From contig JASLEQ010000429.1 of assembly GCA_030151135.1 (NCBI GenBank), positions 1 through 18,956 on the forward strand: a DNA stretch of 18,956 nucleotides. The letters run 5' to 3'. Each line of letters opens with the position of its first letter. Position 1 is the stretch's first letter. Below are positions 8,476 through 15,779 of this stretch, in pieces. The position numbers and the translations under genes are program-made. This stretch comes from Candidatus Sulfotelmatobacter sp. (GTDB taxonomy: Bacteria > Acidobacteriota > Terriglobia > Terriglobales > SbA1). The notes beneath the pieces are model-generated. The model was not told where the DNA came from and did not search any database. It was given only the letters and a program-made list of their open reading frames with translations.

Positions 8476-8745
8476 AAGCGTGAATATCGAGGATAACGCA
8501 TTCGCAGCTGACTGGGAGGAATACCGGGTCATCCCTGAGCGCGGCCGCGGTTTCAGGCGGAGCGAAAGATCTTGCGCGCATCACCGAAATGCATTTCCGC
8601 CTGTTTCATCAAAACAAATCCAAGCGTGATCCGCCGCACTGACCTCTCCCGCGCAACAGGCGTACATTCCTCCCGTATTTCCGAACCCGGAGTACGAATA
8701 CGCACTAATCGCCATAAAGCCAAAGCCAGCAGCCAGGAGCAATTC

Positions 8746-9339
8746 ATGAACCGTAAGGAGTTCTTACAACACACATTCAGAGGATTCGTAGCCGCGCTGA
8801 CCATCCCGTACTTTTCCAAACTGATCCACGCCAAAACCACTGGCGCCCCCAGCGCCGCAGCACCCGAAGAAAAACCGAAGTCCCTCGCCCGCCCCGAACT
8901 CCTCGCCGCTGCCCGGGAAATTATGGCCGGGCAAACCTACTGCGCGCTCGTCACGCAAGATGCAAATGGTCGCCCGCAGATTCGCACTATGAATCCCTTC
9001 CCGCCCGAGGACGATATGACCGTCTGGATCGCCACCAGCACCCAGACCCGCAAAGCGCAGCACATGCGCACCAATCCCAATGTGACTCTCTACTATGCAA
9101 ATCATGCGCAAGCCACCGGATACGTCGCGATCACAGGACACGCCGATCTTATCGACGACCGTGCCGAAATGATCAAGCGCAAGCGTGCCTACTGGGACGA
9201 AGCCTTCCCGGGATTCAAGAATCTCGTCCTGATCAAGGTCACTCCCGAGCGTCTCGACGTGGTCAACTATAAAGCCGGAGCCCTCAACGACCCCCTCACT
9301 TGGCGCTCCCCGACCGTCGACTTCAAAAAGGCTTGGTAA
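8746..9339 (+). CDS. pyridoxamine 5'-phosphate oxidase-fold protein with N-terminal signal-like segment
   Basis: The product has 197 residues from the ATG at 8746, chosen because AGGAG lies 6 bases upstream and the longer frame is not protein-like. Residues 50-170 have the split-barrel flavin/deazaflavin-binding pattern of general-stress-protein-26-like PNPOx relatives: MAGQTYCALVTQDANGRPQI, MTVWIATSTQTRKAQHMRTN, PNVTLYYANHAQATGYVAIT and the helix YWDEAFPG. The first 30 residues, MNRKEFLQHTFRGFVAAL onward, resemble a Tat-type signal (RKEFLQ followed by a moderately hydrophobic stretch), but only one of the twin arginines is present. It may be exported or membrane-anchored, which would be unusual for this fold. 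A Pro/Ala/Lys linker (31-48) joins signal and barrel. Cofactor and substrate are not determinable. It is divergent from hemH. Confidence 0.82.
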   Translation: MNRKEFLQHTFRGFVAALTIPYFSKLIHAKTTGAPSAAAPEEKPKSLARPELLAAAREIMAGQTYCALVTQDANGRPQIRTMNPFPPEDDMTVWIATSTQTRKAQHMRTNPNVTLYYANHAQATGYVAITGHADLIDDRAEMIKRKRAYWDEAFPGFKNLVLIKVTPERLDVVNYKAGALNDPLTWRSPTVDFKKAW

Positions 9340-9415
9340 TCAAGGGCCCGATTTATGCCCAGTCTGGCAAGCGGAAACCTTACCCGCACGGCGGCGCGCA
9401 CAAATGTGCCGCGTC

Positions 9416-9467
9416 AAAAAGAAAAGCTCGGGCGCCTGCGCCCGTATTCGCAGGAGATCGCCCGAGC
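9416..9467 (-). terminator. intrinsic terminator of the giant minus-strand gene
   Basis: A long hairpin is formed by GCTCGGGCG (9426-9434) with CGCCCGAGC (9459-9467). It continues inward through CCTGCG (9435-9440) with CGCAGG (9449-9454), leaving an AGAT bulge on one side and an 8-base loop. Read on the minus strand the stem is followed at once by TTTTCTTTTT, a classical U-tract (complement of 9416-9425). It sits 21 bases beyond the stop of the 1099-residue protein. The hairpin could also slow transcription arriving from the PNPOx-fold gene on the other strand, where no U-run follows. Confidence 0.8.
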
Positions 9468-9487
9468 CTTCCTCGTTTGCGAAGTCC

Positions 9488-12400
9488 TCAGTGCCCCAGA
9501 CTCTTCGGACTTCTCCTCAGAACGATCGATACCGGCCACTCCGGAGAATGTTTCTCCACAAAGACCGTGATCACTGCACGATCGTCCCAGGCATACCGCA
9601 CTAGGCGCTCAATCTCCGGTTCGCGGCCCCGGAAGCAGTGTTCATGTCCCTCTTCGGTCACCAGCACGAATCCCTCGAAGTCTCCGAACCGGTCATAAAT
9701 GACGCTCACGACCTTGCCCGTATACTCCTCGCACTTTCCTTCGTGATGATGTGGGTGATGGTGGGTCTTGCCGTTGCCACCGCTGTTGAATCCACCCTGC
9801 GACGGACCAATGCTTCCCGGATCTCCACCGAACCCGGTCACGCGGCCCGCCACCAGGTCGATATATCGCTGCAACACCGTGTACCAGCGGTTTGTCGTAG
9901 GAATCTGTTCCAGCTTCCATTTGAAGAGAGCCAGCAAAGACTCCTCCGCAGGCAGAAGCTTCGGCCCAGTGCTCACCGGAACGCGTATCTGGAAGGCTCC
10001 CACTACGTATCGCCACCCAATCTGCTGGTCCGTTGCATTGGATCGTCTCGACTTGGGCGAATCCTCCAATATGATCGGCGCGAAAGATCTCAACCGTTTC
10101 ACGACGATGTTGAACTCCTGTCCAACTTTCACCGTAAGGGGTAGATCCACCGTCACCAGTCCGGCGAGGCTTGCGCCCGTTCCTTGCGGAATCGGAATGT
10201 AGGTCACCCCTCCGGTCACGCACTGAATCGTGTGTGCATCCTTCTTGGTGAGCACATTTGTCGTGTAGAACCGGCTCGCCAGTTGCAGCACGTCATCCGC
10301 GTTCAGTTGCGGCCAGTAGATTGACGCCACGCTCCCCGCCGGAGTGTTCCCCCACTGGATCATCAATTCGTCCGGCAGTTGATCAGCTGAAAACTCCAGG
10401 CTGGTCGGCCGCAGGTCAAACAGTGTCGGCACAATATGCCCGCTCTTTGGCCCCGGATTATCTGAGCCGCTCCACTGCAGGTTCCGCTGACCGATCTTGT
10501 CAGATGTCCCCGCGTTTGCACCCTGCGGAATCGGATCGGCGTCGTACGCAATCTCCGTAACCAGGCATGCGTGGTTGCTCATGATCAGTGCCGGAATCGA
10601 TTGAATCGCTCCTGACGAATACGGTCCGTCCGGATTTGCCTGCGCCGATGGATTGATCGGAAACCTCGGCGTCGACTGGTTCAGGTCCAGCCAGCAACCG
10701 AAGTACGCGTACACTTCAGCCCCCGGTGCGGGCACCGGCGCCGTGGGACTCGGAATCGTCTGCACATTCGCCGGATCTGTTTGCCGGCTCATGGGCACCG
10801 ACGTGGTGTCGATCCGCGCTTCGGCGAAAAACGGAATCGTCGAAGGCATATCGTTCGTCGGGAATCCAAGCAACGGAATCAAGCTGCCCGCGATGTTGTT
10901 GTTCGAAGAGTCGGTTTCAATCGTCCTGCGGAATGTCGTCGACGTGTTGAAATCGGTGTCCGGCGACGAGCTGATGAAGAGCCGGAAGAATGCCCGTACG
11001 TTGTTCGCGGTGTCTCCCTGCAGATGGACGCGTGCCAATGCGAAGTTGTACACGGGATTACCATGCCCGTCATTGCCCGTCAGGTTCAATGCCGACTGGT
11101 CTTCATCCGCCGAGATTCCATTGAATGGTGTGTTGATCGTGGCTGTATCGGTGAAGTTGGTGTTCAGCTCGCTGATCAGAGCCTTGATGTATGTGTTCGG
11201 ATCCGAGGTGAACGCCGTGCTTGAAAATGCCAGCGGGATTTTTGATGCGGGCAAAGTCGCCGGCGTCACCTGGAATACTCGCATGTCGTTGCTCAGCCAC
11301 CACGTCTCGCCCGCATCCATGAAAGGATCGGCCTGAAACACAAGTTCGATCTCAGCAATGCTGCTAGCGGGGGAGGTCACCGTCGGATATCCCGCGGCTG
11401 TCGTGCTGTTCACGATGTGGGCCGACAAGCTATACGTCTGTGACGGATCGACATCCGACAATCCCGCAAACGCGTTTAAGCTGTTGAATTTTATGTTGAA
11501 CGGAAATGTGATCCGCTGGATATTGAACAGTTTCGACGGATCCGACAACTGTACTCCGGTTGCGCTATCGAACAAGATGCTCGGATCTCCTCCGAAACCG
11601 GTAAACGATCCGGAAAACGTGGGCACATTCGGAGGACTCGATAGATTGCCGGTGTTTAGCCCGAGTTCATCCGGCGTGTATCCATCGACCGCAACGTAAA
11701 TTGCGTCCTGGTATGTCGCATTTCCCGCAGTGATCCGCGTCTGCACCTCATCTTTTCCAAAGGTGCTCCGGTCCAGGATCAGAGACACAGCCGGCAGCAA
11801 AGACGGCAGGGGGCTCGACTCCGATGTGACGCATGTCGTGGACCCATTGGATTCCTGATCTTCCAACTTGCTGTACATCATCTGCACAGTCCACGTATTC
11901 AGGCCCACTGTGATAGTGCCGAACGTTCCCGCGCAGATATCGCCGTTCTCTCCGGCTACCCCGAACGGATCGAGCGGACTCGGGTCCGTCAGGTCGATCC
12001 AGGCCAATTTCGAAGTGGCGGCCGAGCCGCTGTTCTGTGGATTGCTCAACATCTCCGAAAATTCATGCGAAGTGACGGAGGTCTGCCGCTGCTCCTGTGT
12101 CTGCGTCGTCTTCAACGTGCAAGTAGAATCCCCATCCGGACAGCTGTTCGACAAACACGTGTCGGTTAGTCCGGGGATCACCGCGAAAAAGAATGGGTTA
12201 CCTGCCGTGGTCGTAAAGAACGTGTGATATCCGAATGCCGTGTCGCTGCTCGCCTCGCACATCACTGCCCCAGCCGATTCGTCATCCACCGCCGTGTTGT
12301 CGTCCAGGTACAGGATGCAGACCTGCGAGGCGGTCGGTTCCGGCAAATGTTTCGCGGGATCAGTGCTGTTGATCGCGTTCTGCAGGATCGTTGTGAGGTC

Positions 12401-12787
12401 ATCATGTGTCAGCGGAGTGGTCGTGTTTGGCAGGAAGAGTGTGTTCTTGACCGTGCCGGTGCTCCCGCAGCCATATTGCGACAGTATGTTCATGTAGCTG
12501 CTGTTCAGCAGATCGGTCACAAATTGCTTCAGCCGTGTGGCGCGGGTTTGATTCGCGCTGCTGCTCCAGTCTCCCAGGAAAACGATGTATACCTCGGGAT
12601 TGCTGACGACCGGCCCGCCTTGATACAGGAAATTCGGGAAACTCCCCGCTCCCGAGCCCGGTGTCGTCGGATCCGTAGGCGCCAGTTTCTTCTTAGGTTT
12701 TTCCAGCCGGTGCGGCTTCACTCCGTGCACTAATTTGCTGGTGGGTTTTTTCTCATGGCTGGTGTGATTTTTCTTCTTCGACTCCAT
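9488..12787 (-). CDS. 1099-residue protein with EXORDIUM/phosphate-induced-like N-terminal region, His-rich linker and C-terminal module
   Basis: The start ATG at 12787 has AAGGAG 7 bases upstream. Residues 1-45 are Lys/His/Pro-rich with no recognisable signal peptide. Residues 50-320 resemble phosphate-induced protein 1/EXORDIUM-like proteins: GGPVVSNPEVYIVFLGDWS near 57-75, TSVTSHEFSEMLSNP at 236-250 (His241, Glu242, Glu245), and an AWID...GENGDIC acid-cysteine segment at 262-285. Several Cys are spread through this part. Residues 340-900 are Ser/Thr/Asn/Pro-rich and beta-looking, with landmarks ETWWLSNDMRVFQVTP (493-509), NFALARVHLQ (581-590), VRAFFRLFIS (597-606) and GGVTYIPIPQGTG (859-871). 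Residues 1000-1016 form a Gly/His-rich linker (THHHPHHHEG), followed by a compact module at 1020-1095 (YTGKVVSVIYDRFGDFEGFV and LVRYAWDDRAVITVFVE). No catalytic activity can be assigned. The gene stands alone, ends at a strong terminator, and has typical composition for the window. Confidence 0.85.
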   Translation of the reverse strand: MESKKKNHTSHEKKPTSKLVHGVKPHRLEKPKKKLAPTDPTTPGSGAGSFPNFLYQGGPVVSNPEVYIVFLGDWSSSANQTRATRLKQFVTDLLNSSYMNILSQYGCGSTGTVKNTLFLPNTTTPLTHDDLTTILQNAINSTDPAKHLPEPTASQVCILYLDDNTAVDDESAGAVMCEASSDTAFGYHTFFTTTAGNPFFFAVIPGLTDTCLSNSCPDGDSTCTLKTTQTQEQRQTSVTSHEFSEMLSNPQNSGSAATSKLAWIDLTDPSPLDPFGVAGENGDICAGTFGTITVGLNTWTVQMMYSKLEDQESNGSTTCVTSESSPLPSLLPAVSLILDRSTFGKDEVQTRITAGNATYQDAIYVAVDGYTPDELGLNTGNLSSPPNVPTFSGSFTGFGGDPSILFDSATGVQLSDPSKLFNIQRITFPFNIKFNSLNAFAGLSDVDPSQTYSLSAHIVNSTTAAGYPTVTSPASSIAEIELVFQADPFMDAGETWWLSNDMRVFQVTPATLPASKIPLAFSSTAFTSDPNTYIKALISELNTNFTDTATINTPFNGISADEDQSALNLTGNDGHGNPVYNFALARVHLQGDTANNVRAFFRLFISSSPDTDFNTSTTFRRTIETDSSNNNIAGSLIPLLGFPTNDMPSTIPFFAEARIDTTSVPMSRQTDPANVQTIPSPTAPVPAPGAEVYAYFGCWLDLNQSTPRFPINPSAQANPDGPYSSGAIQSIPALIMSNHACLVTEIAYDADPIPQGANAGTSDKIGQRNLQWSGSDNPGPKSGHIVPTLFDLRPTSLEFSADQLPDELMIQWGNTPAGSVASIYWPQLNADDVLQLASRFYTTNVLTKKDAHTIQCVTGGVTYIPIPQGTGASLAGLVTVDLPLTVKVGQEFNIVVKRLRSFAPIILEDSPKSRRSNATDQQIGWRYVVGAFQIRVPVSTGPKLLPAEESLLALFKWKLEQIPTTNRWYTVLQRYIDLVAGRVTGFGGDPGSIGPSQGGFNSGGNGKTHHHPHHHEGKCEEYTGKVVSVIYDRFGDFEGFVLVTEEGHEHCFRGREPEIERLVRYAWDDRAVITVFVEKHSPEWPVSIVLRRSPKSLGH

Positions 12788-13124
12788 TGCGATACTCCTT
12801 CATTCACGTTTCAGCACGGTTCCGCGATCGAGCTGGCATCCGTGAATCTCACGCCCCGCCAACGTCGGTGCCGGCGTTTCCTGTGCCGTCTTCTGGATAG
12901 TGTTCCTTCCACACGTTTCGTTACGGCGTTCAAAAACGGCGCAAGTGTACTTCTCCAGACCCGAGACGATGGATTGCCTCCGCTGGTGGATTTTTCCAAA
13001 CTGCGCATCGTCATCTTCCGGGAAGCTTGCCGACGCGGCGTAAGGGGTTAGCCGGCCTGAGACGTTGCCGACGAATTCTGAGCGAAGAGAACAAAGGGTC
13101 TGCAGTCGGCCGGCGGTACAGTTA

Positions 13125-13140
13125 GGCTTAGCTATAAGCC
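13125..13140. repeat. inverted repeat GGCTTA-GCTA-TAAGCC
   Basis: A perfect 6-base stem with a 4-base loop lies in noncoding DNA upstream of the small CxxC gene. It may be a protein-binding site or an RNA hairpin; the sequence alone does not decide. Confidence 0.45.
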
Positions 13141-13203
13141 AAGGGCTGGAATCTGCGAGCTGGAGAAGTCGCCTATCCGGCGCATTTTGGCGCTAGCGTG
13201 TTG

Positions 13204-13224
13204 CAGAATAGTTTGCGTATTCTG
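13204..13224. repeat. inverted repeat CAGAATA-N7-TATTCTG
   Basis: A perfect 7-base inverted repeat with a 7-base spacer (GTTTGCG) is centred about 100 bases upstream of the small CxxC gene. AT-rich half-sites one to two helical turns apart are typical of dimeric regulator operators, but an RNA stem-loop fits equally well. Confidence 0.45.
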
Positions 13225-13312
13225 GAAGAAATGGTTCAATCGCCATTAATCATCCGACAAGTGGCCCCTCATCTTCTTCTACCTGGTTTCACCTCGTAAG
13301 GCGGCGGAGTTC

Positions 13313-13522
13313 ATGTCTGTTCATCTTCCCATCACTATTGCCGAGCTTCTCGATGCTGCGCAACGCGAACCGGCTCCGCCGAACTGCGGGCAATGCGGGT
13401 CTGCTACAAAATCCGGCGTCATCGAGTTTTTCTTCGGGGACCGCACCTGGAGGATCCCGGTAGCTATTTGTCCGCGGTGCGAACGTGGCGCTGCGCCCCG
13501 TAACTTGGGCGCAGTCGCCTGA
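13313..13522 (+). CDS. small protein with two CxxC pairs, probable zinc ribbon
   Basis: The frame encodes 69 residues. Two cysteine pairs, CGQC at 25-28 and CPRC at 53-56, flank a beta-like segment (VIEFFFGDRTWRIPVAICP). This is the usual spacing of a small zinc ribbon. The ATG at 13313 follows GGCGGAG with a short 3-base spacing, which supports translation but is not ideal. Function is unknown; such proteins can be nucleic-acid- or protein-binding accessories. It is 128 bases upstream of the antiporter operon on the same strand, with a possible hairpin between, so co-transcription is uncertain. The cysteine pattern argues that it is real despite its size. Confidence 0.55.
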   Translation: MSVHLPITIAELLDAAQREPAPPNCGQCGSATKSGVIEFFFGDRTWRIPVAICPRCERGAAPRNLGAVA

Positions 13523-13547
13523 AATCTAGCGGTAGAGTTAGTATCTA

Positions 13548-13566
13548 GGGCCCCAGGTCAGGGCCC
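13548..13566 (+). terminator. weak hairpin after the CxxC gene
   Basis: GGGCCC at 13548-13553 can pair with GGGCCC at 13561-13566 around a CAGGTCA loop. A broken T-rich run (TTTCGTTCCTTTT) begins 4 bases later. It could terminate the small upstream gene before the antiporter operon, but the U-tract is interrupted and displaced, so the call is tentative. Confidence 0.3.
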
Positions 13567-13650
13567 GCAGTTTCGTTCCTTTTAGCCAGACAGATCTCAC
13601 CAACCCCTGCTGGCGGCACATCATCTACTCTGGCGGGTTCGTAGGCGATT

Positions 13651-14151
13651 GTGAAGCACGCAGGCAAACTCGCTCTCACCTTCTGCGCGACTCTGCCCGT
13701 GTTCTATGGGCTCTGGCTCCTGTTCACGGGAACATTTTCTCTGCATGAGTTGCTGATCGGAGTCATCGCCGCTGTGCTGGCGTCTTCTGGCATGGTCGTC
13801 GTGGCAATGTACTACTCGACTGCGTTCGCACCCGGTGTCCTCGATCTGTTCGCCTTCTGGCGCTTGCCCTGGTATCTCTTCTCCGGCACGTGGGAGGTTC
13901 TGTTTGTTGCTGCGACCGACCTGCTCGGCATCGATCCCGCCGAATCAGTATTTCGCATCGCACCGTTCGACGCTGGAACTCAAGACGATCCGAGGAAGAC
14001 TGCCCGTCGCGTGCTGGCGGTGCTCTACACGACAATTGCTCCAAACTTCATTGTGATGGGTATCAATGCGAGCGATCAAAAGATGTTATTTCACCAGATC
14101 AAGCGCAGTTCCATCCCCAAGATGGCCCAGCAACTGGGAGCAAAACGATGA
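13651..14151 (+). CDS. mrpE: Mrp/Mbh-type cation:proton antiporter subunit E
   Basis: The protein has 166 residues with a GTG start at 13651. Two N-terminal hydrophobic helices (about 8-28 and 34-54, including FTGTFSLHELLIGVIAAVLAS) are followed by a further amphipathic/hydrophobic segment and the cytoplasmic MrpE domain. RRVLAVLYTTIAPNFIVMGI (about 120-139) corresponds to the conserved region of the family where growth of the subunit complex is anchored. MrpE is needed for assembly and activity of the antiporter but does not itself carry a proton channel. It is the first gene of the operon, and its stop overlaps the mrpF start (ATGA). Only a weak AGGCG element precedes the GTG; an alternative start further in would remove part of the first helix. 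Confidence 0.87.
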   Translation: MKHAGKLALTFCATLPVFYGLWLLFTGTFSLHELLIGVIAAVLASSGMVVVAMYYSTAFAPGVLDLFAFWRLPWYLFSGTWEVLFVAATDLLGIDPAESVFRIAPFDAGTQDDPRKTARRVLAVLYTTIAPNFIVMGINASDQKMLFHQIKRSSIPKMAQQLGAKR

Positions 14152-14402
14152 ACGTCTGGGAACTCGCGGCTGAGGTGATGATTTTCACTCTGGTGCCGCT
14201 GACCTGGATGTCGATCCATGGCGACGTGCGCCAGCGTCTGTTCACCTTCTACATGGCAGGCGTGGTGATCACCCTCCTCATGATGTTGCTGACCATGGCG
14301 TTTAACCGGATGCCGATGATGGATCTCGCGCTCACCCTGGCGCTCATGTCATTCGGCGGAGGCATTGTCTTCGCGCGGTTCCTCGCGCGCTATCTCAAAT
14401 GA
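14148..14402 (+). CDS. mrpF: Mrp/Mbh-type antiporter subunit F
   Basis: This is an 84-residue protein with three hydrophobic helices: about 5-23 (LAAEVMIFTLVPLTWMS), 32-52 and 60-80. NRMPMMDLALTLALMSFGGG carries the family's conserved Asp between helices 2 and 3. The start ATG shares four bases with the mrpE stop and has GGGAG upstream, which resolves the start; the open frame runs further upstream but out of frame over mrpE. The size and topology are normal for MrpF/MbhB. Confidence 0.87.
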   Translation: MNVWELAAEVMIFTLVPLTWMSIHGDVRQRLFTFYMAGVVITLLMMLLTMAFNRMPMMDLALTLALMSFGGGIVFARFLARYLK

Positions 14403-14755
14403 AAAGCATGGCAATTGACATTCTGCTTGCAGTCGGCGTGCTGATCACGCTGTTATCGGTGCTTGGGATGTGGCGTATGCGCGATCCGTATCAGAGAATG
14501 CATTACATTTCCGCGCCCGCGGCCCTCAGCGCCGCCTGTTTCACGATCGCCATTTTCCTGCAGGACGGACTGAAGCCGGAAGGCTTCAAGGCGCTGTTGA
14601 CCACCCTCGTGCTCATGGGGATGAATACGGCGGTTACGCATGCCGCTGCTCGAGCACTGCGCATTTCGGAGACTAAAGATTGGAATCCTCCGCCGGGTGA
14701 AGAAGTACCGCTCCGTCCCGAGGATGAATTGGTGCAGCCGGAGGGAAAGCAATGA
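14399..14755 (+). CDS. mrpG: Mrp/Mbh-type antiporter subunit G
   Basis: The protein has 118 residues and three predicted helices: about 5-23, 38-56 and 63-85. GMWRMRDPYQRMHYISAPAA (23-42) is the signature region of MrpG/MnhG, in which an Arg-Asp-x-Tyr-x-Arg-x-His motif links helices 1 and 2. The hydrophilic C-terminal tail (about 88-118), rich in Pro and Glu, is longer than the core needs. The start overlaps mrpF by four bases and the stop overlaps the next gene by four bases, consistent with translational coupling through the operon. Confidence 0.87.
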   Translation: MKSMAIDILLAVGVLITLLSVLGMWRMRDPYQRMHYISAPAALSAACFTIAIFLQDGLKPEGFKALLTTLVLMGMNTAVTHAAARALRISETKDWNPPPGEEVPLRPEDELVQPEGKQ

Positions 14756-15015
14756 GACTGCTGCAATACGTGACCCTGATCCTGGTCGCGATTGCAGCTC
14801 CCGGCGTGGTGTTGACGCGCGATCCGAAGCCGCAGGTCGTGACGCTTAGTTTTTATGGACTTCTCTGCGCGCTGATGTTCTTTGTTTTTCAAGCGCCAGA
14901 CGTGGCTCTCTCTCAGATTACGATCGGCGCGGTGATGTTGCCGCTTCTGGTCCTGCTGGCGCTGACGAAAATGCGTCGGCACAACATTCGCCAACAGCAG
15001 AAGGCGGGCAAATGA
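14752..15015 (+). CDS. mrpA-C-like (mbhD-like): MbhD-like / MrpA C-terminal-domain-like subunit (DUF4040 type)
   Basis: The protein has 87 residues and about three hydrophobic helices. LSFYGLLCALMFFVFQAPDV and ALSQITIGAVMLPLLVLLAL match the DUF4040 family, equivalent to a segment near the C-terminus of the large MrpA subunit and to the free-standing MbhD of archaeal hydrogenase. Asp50 in the QAPDVALSQ motif is the conserved acidic residue. In canonical Mrp operons this segment is fused to a ~500-residue NuoL-like part; here it stands alone, and no frame for the NuoL-like part exists upstream. The tail MRRHNIRQQQKAGK is strongly basic and probably cytoplasmic. Four-base overlaps occur at both ends. 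Confidence 0.82.
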   Translation: MRLLQYVTLILVAIAAPGVVLTRDPKPQVVTLSFYGLLCALMFFVFQAPDVALSQITIGAVMLPLLVLLALTKMRRHNIRQQQKAGK

Positions 15016-15779
15016 GCTCCGGGGCGCGCACGACTTTGTTCCTGGTCTCAGCCGCAGGGCTCGCCGTGATATTCACGTTGGGGCTTCTGAATCTGCCCCC
15101 TATGGGTGAATATCGCGGACCGTACGGCTATGTGGTCACCCAGGTTGCGGTGTATGAGCGGCACGCGACCGATGTCGTGAACGCAATCAATTATGACTAT
15201 CGGGCATTCGACACACTCGGAGAGGAATTCATCCTGTTTGCCGCTGTGGTTGGAGTACTGCTTCTATTTCGTCCAGACAAGAAACGAAATCACAAGAATC
15301 AGCACAATGAAGATTCGGATGCTCGTGAAGAAGCATTGCCAATCTCTGACGCGCTCCGCGTGAGCACGCAGCTGATTATGGGAGTGATGATTGTGTTCGG
15401 AGTCTACATCGCGGCGCATGGGCAATTGACCCCTGGCGGCGGATTCCAGGGCGGGGTTATTTTGGCGTCGACTCCGATTCTTGTGTATCTCGCGGGAGAC
15501 GTGCAGGCCTTCGAGAAGATTACGTCGAGCGTATTGGTGAAGGTGGCAGAGTGTGGGGGAGCGGCGGGATATGGCGTAATCGGAATCCTCGCTCTGCTCA
15601 GCGGGACGCACTTCCTGACGAATTACTTGCCACTTGGAACCACGGGAGATTTGTTCTCCTCAGGCTCGATCGCCGTAATCAGCGCAGTGGTAGGCATCGA
15701 AGTTACGGGTGGGTTCGTGCAACTGACGCAAGTCTATCTCCGGGAAATTGTTGAAGCCCAATTGAAGAGGAAAGAATAA
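15012..15779 (+). CDS. mrpB: fused MbhE-MbhF-like antiporter subunit (MrpB)
   Basis: The protein has 255 residues and two parts. The N-terminal part (1-90) has one helix, a periplasmic loop with YVVTQVAVYERHATDVVNAI and the motif DYRAFDTLGEE, and a second helix; this is the MbhE-like segment, normally near the C-terminus of MrpA. A charged, Asn/His/Glu-rich linker (about 90-112) leads to the MrpB/MnhB domain (115-250), recognised by STQLIMGVMIVFGVYIAAHG followed by QLTPGGGFQGGVILAS. The GG-x-FQGG loop is the family hallmark. The fusion is consistent with subunit order in related complexes. The TAA stop shares a base with the mrpC start. Confidence 0.85.
   Translation: MSSGARTTLFLVSAAGLAVIFTLGLLNLPPMGEYRGPYGYVVTQVAVYERHATDVVNAINYDYRAFDTLGEEFILFAAVVGVLLLFRPDKKRNHKNQHNEDSDAREEALPISDALRVSTQLIMGVMIVFGVYIAAHGQLTPGGGFQGGVILASTPILVYLAGDVQAFEKITSSVLVKVAECGGAAGYGVIGILALLSGTHFLTNYLPLGTTGDLFSSGSIAVISAVVGIEVTGGFVQLTQVYLREIVEAQLKRKE

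Larger units (their letters stand above)
12788..13312. other. 525-base gap without a convincing gene
   Basis: This stretch lies between the giant minus-strand gene and the small CxxC protein, which are transcribed divergently, so promoters for both are expected here. Open frames on both strands (12755-13051 on plus, 12811-13014 on minus) are Arg/Cys-rich and have no ribosome-binding site. Besides the AAGGAG element for the minus gene, the visible structure is two perfect inverted repeats at 13125-13140 and 13204-13224. I found no clear -35/-10 pair. Confidence 0.6.

Noticed and set aside
7756..8496. 246-residue plus-strand frame
   Set aside because: It is the antisense shadow of the ferrochelatase gene. 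His/Arg/Pro-rich with no family signature.
8572..8745. 58-residue N-terminal extension of the PNPOx-fold protein
   Set aside because: The internal ATG at 8746 has a good AGGAG and begins a signal-like segment, whereas the extension reads like noncoding sequence.
12755..13051. 98-residue plus-strand frame
   Set aside because: It starts inside the giant minus gene, is Arg-rich and lacks a ribosome-binding site.
13523..13650. possible cation-sensing riboswitch upstream of mrpE
   Set aside because: The leader is short and shows only one weak hairpin; I could not match it to any riboswitch consensus.
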